Assembly: GCF_001447195.1 (NCBI RefSeq)
Contig: NZ_LFRI01000538.1
Location: 1-64,000 of the forward strand
Source of the DNA: Aquabacterium parvum
GTDB taxonomy: Bacteria; Pseudomonadota; Gammaproteobacteria; Burkholderiales; Burkholderiaceae_C
Direction: 5' to 3'
DNA length: 64,000 bases
The position numbers were made by a program, and so were the translations under genes. Of this stretch, positions 17,737 through 26,245 are shown piece by piece. The notes beneath the pieces were generated by a model. That model did no database searches and was not told the origin of the DNA. It saw nothing but the letters and a program-made list of their open reading frames with translations. Within the stretch, counting starts at the first letter, position 1. Each line of letters begins with the position of its first letter.

Positions 17737-18870
17737 TCAGGCACCCAACACCAGGTTCCGCGATCCGGGGAAGCTCGTGCAAAGGTAGACGCTGCTGCCC
17801 AGCACATTGCCGTGGGCCTGACCTTCGTGCACCGTGAGCTTGCAGGTGCCGCAAGCGCCCTTGCCACAGCCTTGCTCCAGGTGAAGCCCGTGCTCGTTGG
17901 CCAGTTGCAGCAGGGTTTTGCCTTGATCGGACGCCTTGAGCGTGATCGCCGCGTTGATGTGCTCGAACACGACCTCCGCGCCGTCCAGGTCCACGACCTG
18001 ATCGCCTTGCACGGGCACGGCAGCCGCCATCTCGAAGCGCTCGGTGTGGATGTGGCGCGCGGGCACGCCCAGGGCCCTCAGCGCCTGCAGCATCTTCTGC
18101 ATGAACCCATCGGGGCCGCACAGGTAGACATGCCGCTCGGCCACGTCAGGGCAACGGCGAAGGATCAGCGCCTCGTCCAATCGATCAGCGGTCTGCAAGC
18201 CGTCGGCAACGGGTGCCACCGAAGGCTGACTCAAGGCCACCGTCACCGGCACACCTGTGGCGGACCATTCGAGCATGTCGGCCCGAAAGATGACGTCGCC
18301 GGGAAGGCGGAACTGGGCCATCACGTTCAGGTCGGGTCGCTGGTCGGCCGGCATCGACAGGCATTGCGCCACCATGGATGCAATGGGCGTGATGCCCGAG
18401 CCAGCCGCCAGCATCAGCACCTTGCCTGGAAGCTGTGGATCGCCCAGCGTGAAATGCCCACGGGGCTTGCCCAGCGTCAGCACCTGCCCCGGCCGCACCG
18501 CGCTGTGCAACCATGGCGACACCACGCCACCTTCCTTGCGCTTGACCGTGATGGCCAGGCGCCCGTTGGGTCTCACCGATGGGCTGTAGCAACGGTGGTG
18601 CACCTGATCGCCCAGTTTCAACAACACCTCGATGTGCTGACCCGGCTTCATGCCAGGCCAATGTTGGTTGGGTCGCAGCACGAAGGTCTTGACGTCAGCG
18701 GCTTCGTCGATGACCTGCTCGACCAATGCCTTGAGGTCATAAGTCCAGACGAAGGGCAAGCAGCGGCGGTTGAACTCCGTCATGGTGTTGCTGACCACGT
18801 AATCCACGCTGCCCTGCCCCACGCGATCGAGCCCCCATGAAGCCACCGAATTCAGCGCCCGCTCAAGCAC
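17737..18870 (-). CDS. Ferredoxin reductase-type flavoprotein with C-terminal [2Fe-2S] domain
   Basis: A 377-residue electron-transfer protein. The FAD domain has RCYSPS (about residues 93-98), the NAD(P)H domain has GSGITPIASM and YLCGPDGFM, and the C-terminal plant-type ferredoxin domain has CGKGACGTC with a further Cys near the end (VYLCTSF). It passes electrons from NAD(P)H to a partner oxygenase. The GTG start at 18870 overlaps the end of the desaturase gene by eight bases, so the two form a coupled pair and this is almost certainly the desaturase reductase. Confidence 0.9.
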   Translation of the reverse strand: MLERALNSVASWGLDRVGQGSVDYVVSNTMTEFNRRCLPFVWTYDLKALVEQVIDEAADVKTFVLRPNQHWPGMKPGQHIEVLLKLGDQVHHRCYSPSVRPNGRLAITVKRKEGGVVSPWLHSAVRPGQVLTLGKPRGHFTLGDPQLPGKVLMLAAGSGITPIASMVAQCLSMPADQRPDLNVMAQFRLPGDVIFRADMLEWSATGVPVTVALSQPSVAPVADGLQTADRLDEALILRRCPDVAERHVYLCGPDGFMQKMLQALRALGVPARHIHTERFEMAAAVPVQGDQVVDLDGAEVVFEHINAAITLKASDQGKTLLQLANEHGLHLEQGCGKGACGTCKLTVHEGQAHGNVLGSSVYLCTSFPGSRNLVLGA

Positions 18871-20023
18871 GGTTCGCTCCGAGGGAGATGCCCTGATCGT
18901 TCTTTGGCGGCTTGGAGAACTGCCACATCTGAGCCACGTAATTGCGGATGGCCCGACCCCAGGTCTCGTTGACCTGGTAGTTCAGCCCGTGCTTGCGGCA
19001 CACGGCGCGCACTTCCTTGGACATGGCCGGGTAGTGGCGCGACGGGATGTCAGGGAACAGGTGGTGTTCGACCTGGTAGTTCAGGTGTCCCCACAGGATG
19101 CTCATGAAGCGAGGGCCCTTGAAATTCACCGACGAATCCAGCTGGCTGAGGTACCAGTGTCCACGGTGGTTCAGCGCCTCTTCGGGCTGCAAGGGGGCCG
19201 TGAAGTGAGTGGCCTGGATGGTCAGCGCGATCCAGTAGTTGTTGATGGCGTCGGCCAGCATGTTGCCCAGGAACACCTTCCAGAAGGAGAACCCGGTGGC
19301 AAGGGCCAGCAGCGGGAACACCAGGTATTCCTTGAACAGCACGCGCAGCACGGAGTGCCTGTGCCGTCGCTTGAGGTCGGCCTCGCTCTGCCCTGGGTGC
19401 TCGACCAGGGCATAGCCTTTGTTGCCCTCGGGGAAGTCCTTGGCGCGCTGGGTTTGGCGAAAACCCAGGTTCTGGTTGTTGAACCCGTACAGGATCTGCG
19501 GGTAGACCCAAAGCAGGTAGATGGGCACCTGCCAGCGGTGCATCGGGTTCCACGGCGTCTTGTCGTTCATGCGCAAAATGCCGTGGTTCAGGTCCGGGTC
19601 CTTCTCGAACACGTTGGTGTGCACGTGGTGCAGGGCGTTGTGCTCGCGGCGCCAGCCCTCTTCGTCCACCGGCGCCTTCCATTTGAAGTTGCGCGAATGG
19701 AACTGCGGGATCTCCGCAAAACCGTCGTACTGGCCATGCAAAACGTTGTGGCCAATCTCGATGGCCTCGATGTTGCGGTGCAACCAAACGAACAGCACGC
19801 CCAGCGCAAAGGTGATCGGCTCCTTGCTGACCCACAGCAGGCCTCGCCCCAGCACCTCGAAGCGCCGAGACCAGGCACGAAGCCGCTTGATGTAGGCCAC
19901 GTCCTGCGGACCCAGCATGTCGCGGTACTTGAGTTTGATGGCCTCGAATTCGGCCTCGATCTGGTCGTACAAGGCGCGCTGAGCGTCAGCCTCGGCGAGT
20001 GATTCCCGGGGGGGTCGGTTCAT
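18863..20023 (-). CDS. Membrane fatty acid desaturase
   Basis: A 386-residue di-iron acyl-lipid desaturase. The three histidine boxes are visible: HNVLH, HNALHHVH and QVEHHLFPD. Hydrophobic segments lie between them. It introduces a double bond into membrane acyl chains using O2 and electrons from the downstream reductase, with which it overlaps. Start choice: ATG at 20023 fits the family, but an in-frame TTG at 20101 with AGGGGA upstream would add 26 residues that look non-coding. The position of the double bond cannot be read from the sequence. Confidence 0.9.
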   Translation of the reverse strand: MNRPPRESLAEADAQRALYDQIEAEFEAIKLKYRDMLGPQDVAYIKRLRAWSRRFEVLGRGLLWVSKEPITFALGVLFVWLHRNIEAIEIGHNVLHGQYDGFAEIPQFHSRNFKWKAPVDEEGWRREHNALHHVHTNVFEKDPDLNHGILRMNDKTPWNPMHRWQVPIYLLWVYPQILYGFNNQNLGFRQTQRAKDFPEGNKGYALVEHPGQSEADLKRRHRHSVLRVLFKEYLVFPLLALATGFSFWKVFLGNMLADAINNYWIALTIQATHFTAPLQPEEALNHRGHWYLSQLDSSVNFKGPRFMSILWGHLNYQVEHHLFPDIPSRHYPAMSKEVRAVCRKHGLNYQVNETWGRAIRNYVAQMWQFSKPPKNDQGISLGANRA

Positions 20024-20170
20024 GATCTGGAGGTACGCGGGGCACGGACCTGGCGGGGCGGTCAGCTGGCTTGCCTCACAGTGCGTGAGGGAGCAGGACA
20101 ACTGTGTCCCCTGGGCGGCGACAACGCCGCAGTCGATTCGACCACTGCGGCAACCACGGCAACCAGATCC

Positions 20171-20260
20171 TGGCGGGTGCGGTGAGATTCGAACTCACGG
20201 AACGCGCAAACGTTCGCCGGTTTTCAAGACCGGTGCCTTAAACCGCTCGGCCACACACCC
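20171..20260 (-). tRNA. tRNA-Ser (anticodon UGA)
   Basis: A 90-nt tRNA with acceptor stem GGGTGTG/CGCACCC, encoded 3' GCCA, TTCGAAT T-loop, a long variable arm as expected for serine, and anticodon TGA in the loop CTTGAAA. A TACAAT box about ten bases upstream of its 5' end may be the -10 element, lying between it and the end of apaH. Confidence 0.96.
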
Positions 20261-20291
20261 TCGGAACCGACCATTGTAGTGGCAGTCCAAG

Positions 20292-21119
20292 TCAGGATGG
20301 CGTCGGCTTTTGTGCCTGAGGGCAAACCACCTGGACCACCTCTCGCCGCCCGCCATCGACGCGAACCGCCGTGAGGCGTCCGCCCCACACACAGCCGGTG
20401 TCCAGGGCCAGCAAATCAGGCCGATCGATCAGCCCCAGCGTCGACCAGTGTCCGAACGCCACCGGCGTGCCTTGGGTGGCACGAGCAGGCACCTCGAACC
20501 AAGGCACGAAGCCTTGGGGCGCGCCCCCCGCACCTTCTTTGGTGGCAAATTCCATCTCGCCTTCGGGCGTGCAAAAGCGCAGGCGCGTGAGCGCGTTGAC
20601 CACGCAGCGCCAGCGGCTCACGCCTGTGAGGGTGTCGTCCCAGCGCGCGGGCTCGTTGCCGTACATCTGCGTCAGGAAGTCACCCAGGTCGGGGCTGCGC
20701 AGAATGGCCTCGATCTCACCGGCCAGCGCCACGGTGCGCGCCGCGTCCCACTGCGGCAGCACGCCCGCGTGCACCATCAGCCAGCCGGCGTCCCACACCG
20801 CCAGGCGCTGCTGACGAAGCCAGTTCAACCAGTCGTCGCGGTCGGGTGCTTGCAAGATGCCGTCGAGCGTGTCGCTGCGGTGCGGCTTGCGCACCCCGTG
20901 AGCGATGGCCAACAGGTGCAGGTCGTGGTTGCCCAGCAGACAGGTGGCCGCCCCTCCCAGCGCCCGCAGGCGCCGGAGCACGCCCAGCGAGTCCGGACCG
21001 CGGTTGACCAGGTCCCCCAGGAGGAAGAGCCGATCGCGGGAAGGAGAAAAATCGATGGTCTGCAGCAATCGCTCGAGCGGATCGCAACAGCCTTGGAGGT
21101 CGCCGACGAGGTAGTCCAT
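20292..21119 (-). CDS. apaH: Symmetrical bis(5'-nucleosyl)-tetraphosphatase
   Basis: This enzyme hydrolyses diadenosine tetraphosphate symmetrically to two ADP. The 275-residue product is the usual family size. It has the calcineurin-type metallophosphatase motifs GDLQGC (6-11), GDLVNRGPDS (35-44) and LLGNHDLHL (61-69), plus the later MVHAGV and FGHWS. It is followed by tRNA-Ser on the same strand and is divergent from the CNNM/CorC gene with a 63-bp spacer. Confidence 0.95.
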   Translation of the reverse strand: MDYLVGDLQGCCDPLERLLQTIDFSPSRDRLFLLGDLVNRGPDSLGVLRRLRALGGAATCLLGNHDLHLLAIAHGVRKPHRSDTLDGILQAPDRDDWLNWLRQQRLAVWDAGWLMVHAGVLPQWDAARTVALAGEIEAILRSPDLGDFLTQMYGNEPARWDDTLTGVSRWRCVVNALTRLRFCTPEGEMEFATKEGAGGAPQGFVPWFEVPARATQGTPVAFGHWSTLGLIDRPDLLALDTGCVWGGRLTAVRVDGGRREVVQVVCPQAQKPTPS

Positions 21120-21182
21120 GGCCCGGATTCTGCTACGCTTGCTGTCCCTTTACCGACGGCCCGGCCACGCCCGGTGCCTTCA

Positions 21183-22475
21183 ATGGACTTTGCGCTGCTG
21201 ATTTTCCTCATCCTGCTCAACGGCTTGTTCGCCATGTCCGAGATGTCGCTCGCGGCCAGCCGCAAGGCCAGGCTGCAGGTCATGGCGGAGACGGGAGACG
21301 CAGGCGCGGTGGCCGCCATCGACCTGCACGACAACCCCACGCAGTTCCTGTCCACCGTCCAGATCGGCATCACCTCCATCGGCGTGCTCAACGGCATCGT
21401 CGGTGAGGCCGCGTTTTCCAGCCCGCTGGCGCAGTGGCTGCTGACCCATTTCCCGCTCACCGAAGGCATCGCGGACATCACGGCCACAGCGCTGGTGGTG
21501 GTCATCATCACCTTCGCCACCATCATCTTCGGTGAACTGGTGCCCAAGCGCGTGGGTCAGATGTACCCCGAATCCGTGGCCCGCCTCATGGCGCCGCCCA
21601 TGAAGGTGATCTCCAGCCTGACCAAGCCCTTTGTGCACCTGTTGTCGGTGAGCACCGAAGGCATCCTCAAGCTGCTGGGCATCAAGGACAACGGTGGGCG
21701 CAGCGTGACCGAAGAAGAGATCGCGGCCCAGCTCGAAGAGGGCCTGGACGCCGGCGTGATCGAGGCCCACGAGCACCAGATGGTGCGCAACGTGTTCCGC
21801 CTCGACGAGCGCCAGATCGGCTCGATGATGATCCCGCGCAGCGACATCGCCTGGCTCGACATCGAAGAGCCCATGGCCGAGAACATCGCCATCATCGCCG
21901 AGCACGGTTATTCGCGTTACCCGGTTTGCCGAGGTGGCCTCGATGACGTCGTGGGCGTGGTCACGGCCCAGCAGCTGCTGCACCAACTCACCCAGCAGCA
22001 GAGCAACGACCTCAGCCAGAACCTGCTGCCTGCGGTGTTCGTGCCCGAGACGCTCTCCGGCATGGAGTTGCTCGAGCACTTCCGTGGCTCGGACACGCAG
22101 ATGGTGTTCGTGGTCGATGAATACGGCGAGGTGCAAGGCGTCATCACCCTGCGGGACGTGCTCGAGGCCATCACCGGCGAGTTCACGCCAGCCGAGCCGA
22201 ACGACGCCTGGGCCGTGCAGCGCGACGACGGTTCCTGGTTGATCGACGGCCTCATCCCGGCCCCCGAGTTGAAGGACCGCCTGGAGATCAAGAACCTGCC
22301 CGACGAAGACCGTGGCCGCTACAACACGCTGGCGGGCCTGGTCATGCTGCTGCTGGGTCGCCTGCCCCGCGTGACCGACGTGGTCGAGTGGCACGGATGG
22401 CGCTTCGAGGTGGTTGACATGGACGGCAAGCGCATCGACAAGATCCTGGCCAGTCGCTTAAACGAGGCCGACTGA
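21183..22475 (+). CDS. CNNM/CorC family membrane protein (HlyC/CorC-type, CBS domains)
   Basis: A 430-residue protein with an N-terminal CNNM (DUF21) membrane domain (about 1-190, starting FALLIFLILLNGLFAMSE and containing GITSIGVLNG and GELVPKRVGQ), two CBS domains (about 210-330) and a C-terminal CorC_HlyC domain (about 345-425, with WLIDGLIPAPEL). Family members are linked to magnesium/cobalt efflux or membrane integrity; older databases call them haemolysins. The ATG at 21183 begins the membrane domain directly. It is a stand-alone gene divergent from apaH. Confidence 0.9.
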   Translation: MDFALLIFLILLNGLFAMSEMSLAASRKARLQVMAETGDAGAVAAIDLHDNPTQFLSTVQIGITSIGVLNGIVGEAAFSSPLAQWLLTHFPLTEGIADITATALVVVIITFATIIFGELVPKRVGQMYPESVARLMAPPMKVISSLTKPFVHLLSVSTEGILKLLGIKDNGGRSVTEEEIAAQLEEGLDAGVIEAHEHQMVRNVFRLDERQIGSMMIPRSDIAWLDIEEPMAENIAIIAEHGYSRYPVCRGGLDDVVGVVTAQQLLHQLTQQQSNDLSQNLLPAVFVPETLSGMELLEHFRGSDTQMVFVVDEYGEVQGVITLRDVLEAITGEFTPAEPNDAWAVQRDDGSWLIDGLIPAPELKDRLEIKNLPDEDRGRYNTLAGLVMLLLGRLPRVTDVVEWHGWRFEVVDMDGKRIDKILASRLNEAD

Positions 22476-22518
22476 GGCCTTGGTTCACCGTCCCGCTGCA
22501 AGCGATCGCGGTATCGGC

Positions 22519-25161
22519 TCATTGTTGCCAATGGTGTGTCCTCGTCGATCGCCAGCATCGGCCGAGCGCGGGCTGACTGCGTGACCCAGGCACTGCTGAC
22601 GCGACCGCAGCAAGCTCGGCGCTCTCCCAAACGAATGCACCACACACCGGCGTGGTGACCGTCGGGATGCCCGCTTCGGCGTAGCGCTGCATGACCGCTG
22701 GGCTGGGGTGCCCATAGGCATTGCGCAGACCCACCTGCACCACCGCCTGGCGAGGTGCCACCGCGCGCAACCATTCCGGCGTCGAAGAAGTGCGACTGCC
22801 ATGGTGTGGCACCAGCATCACCGTGCTGCGCAAGCGAGAGGCAGGCCAATGCGCCAGGAGCGCCCTCTCCTGATCGGCCTCGATGTCGGCGGTCAGCAGC
22901 AAGCGCACCGGCTGCCGCGCTGAGGCCTCCACTTGCAAAACACACGAGCGCGCGTTGTCGGAAGCACCGGCCTTCATCGGCCCCGGGTGCAACACCCTGA
23001 AAACCACGCCGTCCCAGGTCCAGCTCATGCCCGCCACGCAAGCTCGGTGTTGAACCGCATGTCGCCGCAAGGGGTGCTCGGCCTCGAAAGGCGTCATCAA
23101 CTCGCCAACCTCCATGCTGTCCAGCAGGCTCTGCGCACCTGCGCTGTGGTCGGCATCGTCGTGACTGATCATGAGCGCGTCCAACCGATGCACCCCCATC
23201 GACTGGAGCATGGGCGCAAACACGCGCTCGACCAGGTCGCTGCCATCGGGTCGCAGCGGTCCTGCGTCAAACAGCAGGGTGTGCGACGACGTTCGGACCA
23301 AGGTGCCACCGCCCTGCCCCACGTCCAGCACCACGGCGCTGAACTGCCCTGGCTCAGGCCGGGGCAGCAGGTGCCACGCGTCCGGCAAGCGAAAAAATGG
23401 CAGCAGAAATGGCAAGGCCAGCACACGCCAGTGCCAGCGCCCGGGTAACGCCAGCACGAAGGCCGCCGCGATGCCGCTGGCCGCCACCCAGCCCGGCAAA
23501 GCGGGCACCGTCCAGACGGCGCCTGGAGCCTGCGCACTCAGCGACAGTGCCCACCAGCTCGCCTCCAGCCCCCAGGCCGCCACGTCCCAGAAGAACGGAA
23601 AGACCACCCCGGCCAGGGCCAGGGGCGTGAACACCAGGGTGAACAAAGGCACAGCCAACAGGTTGACCCCGGCCCCCACGATCGAGACCTGCTGAAAGCA
23701 CACGAGGGCCAGGGGAGCCAGGGCCACCGCCACCAGGCGCTGGGTCTGCAGCAGCTCACCCCCTGCCTCGCGCCAGCGGGACCACCACCGCCCCTCGGCC
23801 CATTCGTCGGCCGAAGCCTCGGGCACCCGCACACCCGAGGCCAACAGCACCCCCACCGCGACGAACGAAAGCCAGAACCCGGGCTGGGCCAGCGCCCACG
23901 GATCGGTCACCGAGACCAGCGCGGCACCCGGCAGCCACACCAGCGGCCAAGGCCAGCGCCGCCCGACGGAGCCCAAAACGGTGACAAAAACCATCATCCA
24001 GACCGTGCGTTGAGCGGGCACGCCCCAGCCAGAGGCCAATGCGTAGAGCGCGGACACCCCCAGGGCCACCCAGGCTGCCACCGTGTGGGCGGGGATCAGG
24101 CGGGTCAGCGAAGGCAGTCGGGACCAGGCCCCTCGCACCAACCATGCCGCCAGCACACCGAGCAGGGCCACATGGGTGCCGCTGATGCTCACCAGGTGCG
24201 CGGTGCCTGTGCGCTGCAACACCACCCAGTCGGCGCGGCTGATCGCCGCCTGATCGCCCACCGACAGCCCCGCCAGCACACCGGCGGCACGGGCATCTGG
24301 CACGTGCGAGAGGATGCGATCGCGAACACGCTGGCGCCAGGCGTCGATGGCGTCCAACCGCGCTTCAAGCATGCCAGGCTCCGGCTGCGCCTGCGGCGGC
24401 AGGCCCCGGGCGGAAACCACCTGCCCGACCGCCCGCACACCCCGAGAAAACCGCCCGAGGGAGCCATCACCCACGCCTGGGTTGACGCGGTCATCGGGGG
24501 CACGCAGGCGCATGGCGACGCGCCACGACTCACCTGGCTGCGGCGGTCCATCGGGGCTGGGTCGCTCCCAGAAAAGCTGGACACGCTCAGGCCATTTGAT
24601 GCCGGACGACGGGGCAGAAGGCTCGAGCCAGCGCAAAACGCGAGCCTCGACTTGCCAGCGCACCATGCGGGGCTCAGGGGCTGGGGGCGCAGCGAGCGCC
24701 TTGGGGGGCCAACTGGCAGTCGCCTCGGCGGTGTCCGCACCGGGGCGCGAGTCAGCACCCTGCCTTGCGCGCCTGCCCGGCGCCTGGGCCGCCAGGCGCT
24801 GAGGCAGCCCTCCCCAGCGCAAATCGGCCAGCACCTCTTGGGTAGACAGGTCCGCAGGCCAACGCTGCTCCAGCTTGTCCAACGCTCGCCAGCCCGTCAG
24901 ACCCCAGGCCAGGCCAGCCAGGCCCAACGCAGAGAGGACACGCGAGGCCGCCGACCAGCGCCACGCCGCGCCACGCGCGCCAACCAGGCCTTGGACGCCA
25001 ACTCGCCGGTGCAGCCACCACCGCCCCAGGACACCCAGCAGCAAGCCGCTCGCCCCCCAAGCCAACGCCAAGCCACACCACGCTCGCGCGGGCGGTTCCG
25101 ACATGAGTTGCAGCCCCGTTCCCAGCAGCCAGGCCAGGCTGGCGCCAAGCCATGTGTACAC
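22519..25161 (-). CDS. comEC: ComEC/Rec2 family DNA uptake channel
   Basis: An 880-residue inner-membrane protein for import of single-stranded DNA during natural transformation. It contains an N-terminal hydrophobic and OB-like region (DUF4131), the central Competence domain (GLSVGDQAAISRADWV, then HLVSISGTHVALLG and many membrane helices), and a C-terminal metallo-beta-lactamase-like domain with LDVGQGGGTLV, ISHDDADHSAGA and VPHHGSRTSSTPEW. GTG at 25161 is chosen because GGAAGGGG lies upstream and the first residues are hydrophobic; a longer frame to 25290 looks non-coding. Other competence genes are not in the window. Confidence 0.93.
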   Translation of the reverse strand: MYTWLGASLAWLLGTGLQLMSEPPARAWCGLALAWGASGLLLGVLGRWWLHRRVGVQGLVGARGAAWRWSAASRVLSALGLAGLAWGLTGWRALDKLEQRWPADLSTQEVLADLRWGGLPQRLAAQAPGRRARQGADSRPGADTAEATASWPPKALAAPPAPEPRMVRWQVEARVLRWLEPSAPSSGIKWPERVQLFWERPSPDGPPQPGESWRVAMRLRAPDDRVNPGVGDGSLGRFSRGVRAVGQVVSARGLPPQAQPEPGMLEARLDAIDAWRQRVRDRILSHVPDARAAGVLAGLSVGDQAAISRADWVVLQRTGTAHLVSISGTHVALLGVLAAWLVRGAWSRLPSLTRLIPAHTVAAWVALGVSALYALASGWGVPAQRTVWMMVFVTVLGSVGRRWPWPLVWLPGAALVSVTDPWALAQPGFWLSFVAVGVLLASGVRVPEASADEWAEGRWWSRWREAGGELLQTQRLVAVALAPLALVCFQQVSIVGAGVNLLAVPLFTLVFTPLALAGVVFPFFWDVAAWGLEASWWALSLSAQAPGAVWTVPALPGWVAASGIAAAFVLALPGRWHWRVLALPFLLPFFRLPDAWHLLPRPEPGQFSAVVLDVGQGGGTLVRTSSHTLLFDAGPLRPDGSDLVERVFAPMLQSMGVHRLDALMISHDDADHSAGAQSLLDSMEVGELMTPFEAEHPLRRHAVQHRACVAGMSWTWDGVVFRVLHPGPMKAGASDNARSCVLQVEASARQPVRLLLTADIEADQERALLAHWPASRLRSTVMLVPHHGSRTSSTPEWLRAVAPRQAVVQVGLRNAYGHPSPAVMQRYAEAGIPTVTTPVCGAFVWESAELAAVASAVPGSRSQPALGRCWRSTRTHHWQQ

Positions 25162-25298
25162 GTGGCTACCCCTTCCCTGTTCGTTGTGTTTCGGCTCAGT
25201 GTAGGATCGGCTGCACCCGGGTCGGCCACGCGTCGCACCCCATGAAAGACGCCCCAAGAAGCGGGTGCCACTCCCCCTCTTTGCCGACACAAAACCCC

Positions 25299-25754
25299 AT
25301 GTCGATCGAACAACGCCTCCAGGTCCTGGGCATCACCCTGCCCCCCGTGGCCGTGCCTGCCGCCTCCTACCAGCCCTTTGCCCGCACCGGCAACCTCGTC
25401 TTCCTGTCCGGCCACATCGCCAAGAAAGACGGCCAGGTCTGGGTCGGCCAACTCGGCAAAGACATGGTCACCGCCCAGGGCCAGCAGGCCGCGCGCGCCG
25501 TCGCCATCGACCTGCTGGGCACGCTGGCCGTGGCAGCCGGTGGACTGGACAAGGTGGTGCGCATCGTCAAGGTCATGAGCCTGGTCAATTCCACGCCCGA
25601 CTTCACCGAGCACCACCTGGTCACCAACGGCTGTTCCGAGCTGCTGGCCGAGGTCTTCGGCGAAGCCGGCCGCCACGCCCGCAGCGCCTTCGGCGTGGCG
25701 CAGATCCCGCTGGGCTCTTGCGTCGAGATCGAGCTGATCGCCGAGGTCCGCTGA
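25299..25754 (+). CDS. RidA/YjgF family protein
   Basis: A 151-residue member of the RidA (YjgF/YER057c/UK114) superfamily, of the longer subgroup with a 20-residue N-terminal extension. Conserved blocks are NLVFLSGHIAKKDG, QAARAVAIDLLGTLAVAAG, VNSTPDFTEHHLV and GRHARSAFGVAQIPLG; the last contains the arginine that contacts the carboxylate of imine substrates in RidA. Likely role: deaminating reactive enamines/imines, though subgroups differ. It starts a plus-strand run ridA-dsbB-pabBC with two bases and then an eight-base overlap between genes. Confidence 0.9.
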   Translation: MSIEQRLQVLGITLPPVAVPAASYQPFARTGNLVFLSGHIAKKDGQVWVGQLGKDMVTAQGQQAARAVAIDLLGTLAVAAGGLDKVVRIVKVMSLVNSTPDFTEHHLVTNGCSELLAEVFGEAGRHARSAFGVAQIPLGSCVEIELIAEVR

Positions 25755-25756
25755 GC

Positions 25757-26245
25757 ATGAACCTGCGGCTGTCTCCTCGCGTGCTGATGGCCCTCGCTGG
25801 CCTGGCCTGCGCCGCTTCCGTGGGCCTGGCGCTTCTGGCCCAGCACCAGTTCAACATGCAGCCCTGCCCCTGGTGCATCCTGCAGCGGCTGATCTTCGTC
25901 GCGCTGGCCGGTCTTTGCCTGCTTGGCGCGGCCGTGCCCGCCCTGCCTCGTCGGGTGCTGGCTGCGTTGGCCCTGCCCTTTGCAGCGGGTGGCATCGCAG
26001 CCGCGCTGTGGCAACACTTCGTGGCGGCCAAGACCTCGTCCTGCGACATGACCCTGGCCGACCGCATCGTCATGGCCACCGGCCTGGACAGGCAACTGCC
26101 AGAGTGGTTCGAGGTGCGCGCCACCTGTGCCGACGCCGCCGTCAGCGTCTTTGGCGTGCCCTTCGAGTTCTGGGCGCTGGCTTTGTTCGCCATCGTTGGC
26201 CTGGTGCTGCTCCTCAACGTGCTCACCCCCTCTCGCCGTGCTTGA
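25757..26245 (+). CDS. dsbB: Disulfide bond formation protein B
   Basis: A 162-residue inner-membrane protein with four hydrophobic segments. It reoxidises DsbA by passing electrons to quinone. The quinone-proximal redox pair CPWC is at residues 36-39, and the second periplasmic cysteine pair lies in KTSSCDMTLAD and EVRATCADAA. It begins two bases after the ridA stop, and its end overlaps the GTG start of pabB by eight bases. Confidence 0.94.
   Translation: MNLRLSPRVLMALAGLACAASVGLALLAQHQFNMQPCPWCILQRLIFVALAGLCLLGAAVPALPRRVLAALALPFAAGGIAAALWQHFVAAKTSSCDMTLADRIVMATGLDRQLPEWFEVRATCADAAVSVFGVPFEFWALALFAIVGLVLLLNVLTPSRRA

Noticed and set aside
22519-25290. Longer ComEC start at 25290
   Set aside because: The extra 43 residues look like untranslated leader, while GTG 25161 has a good ribosome site and begins the hydrophobic N-terminus.
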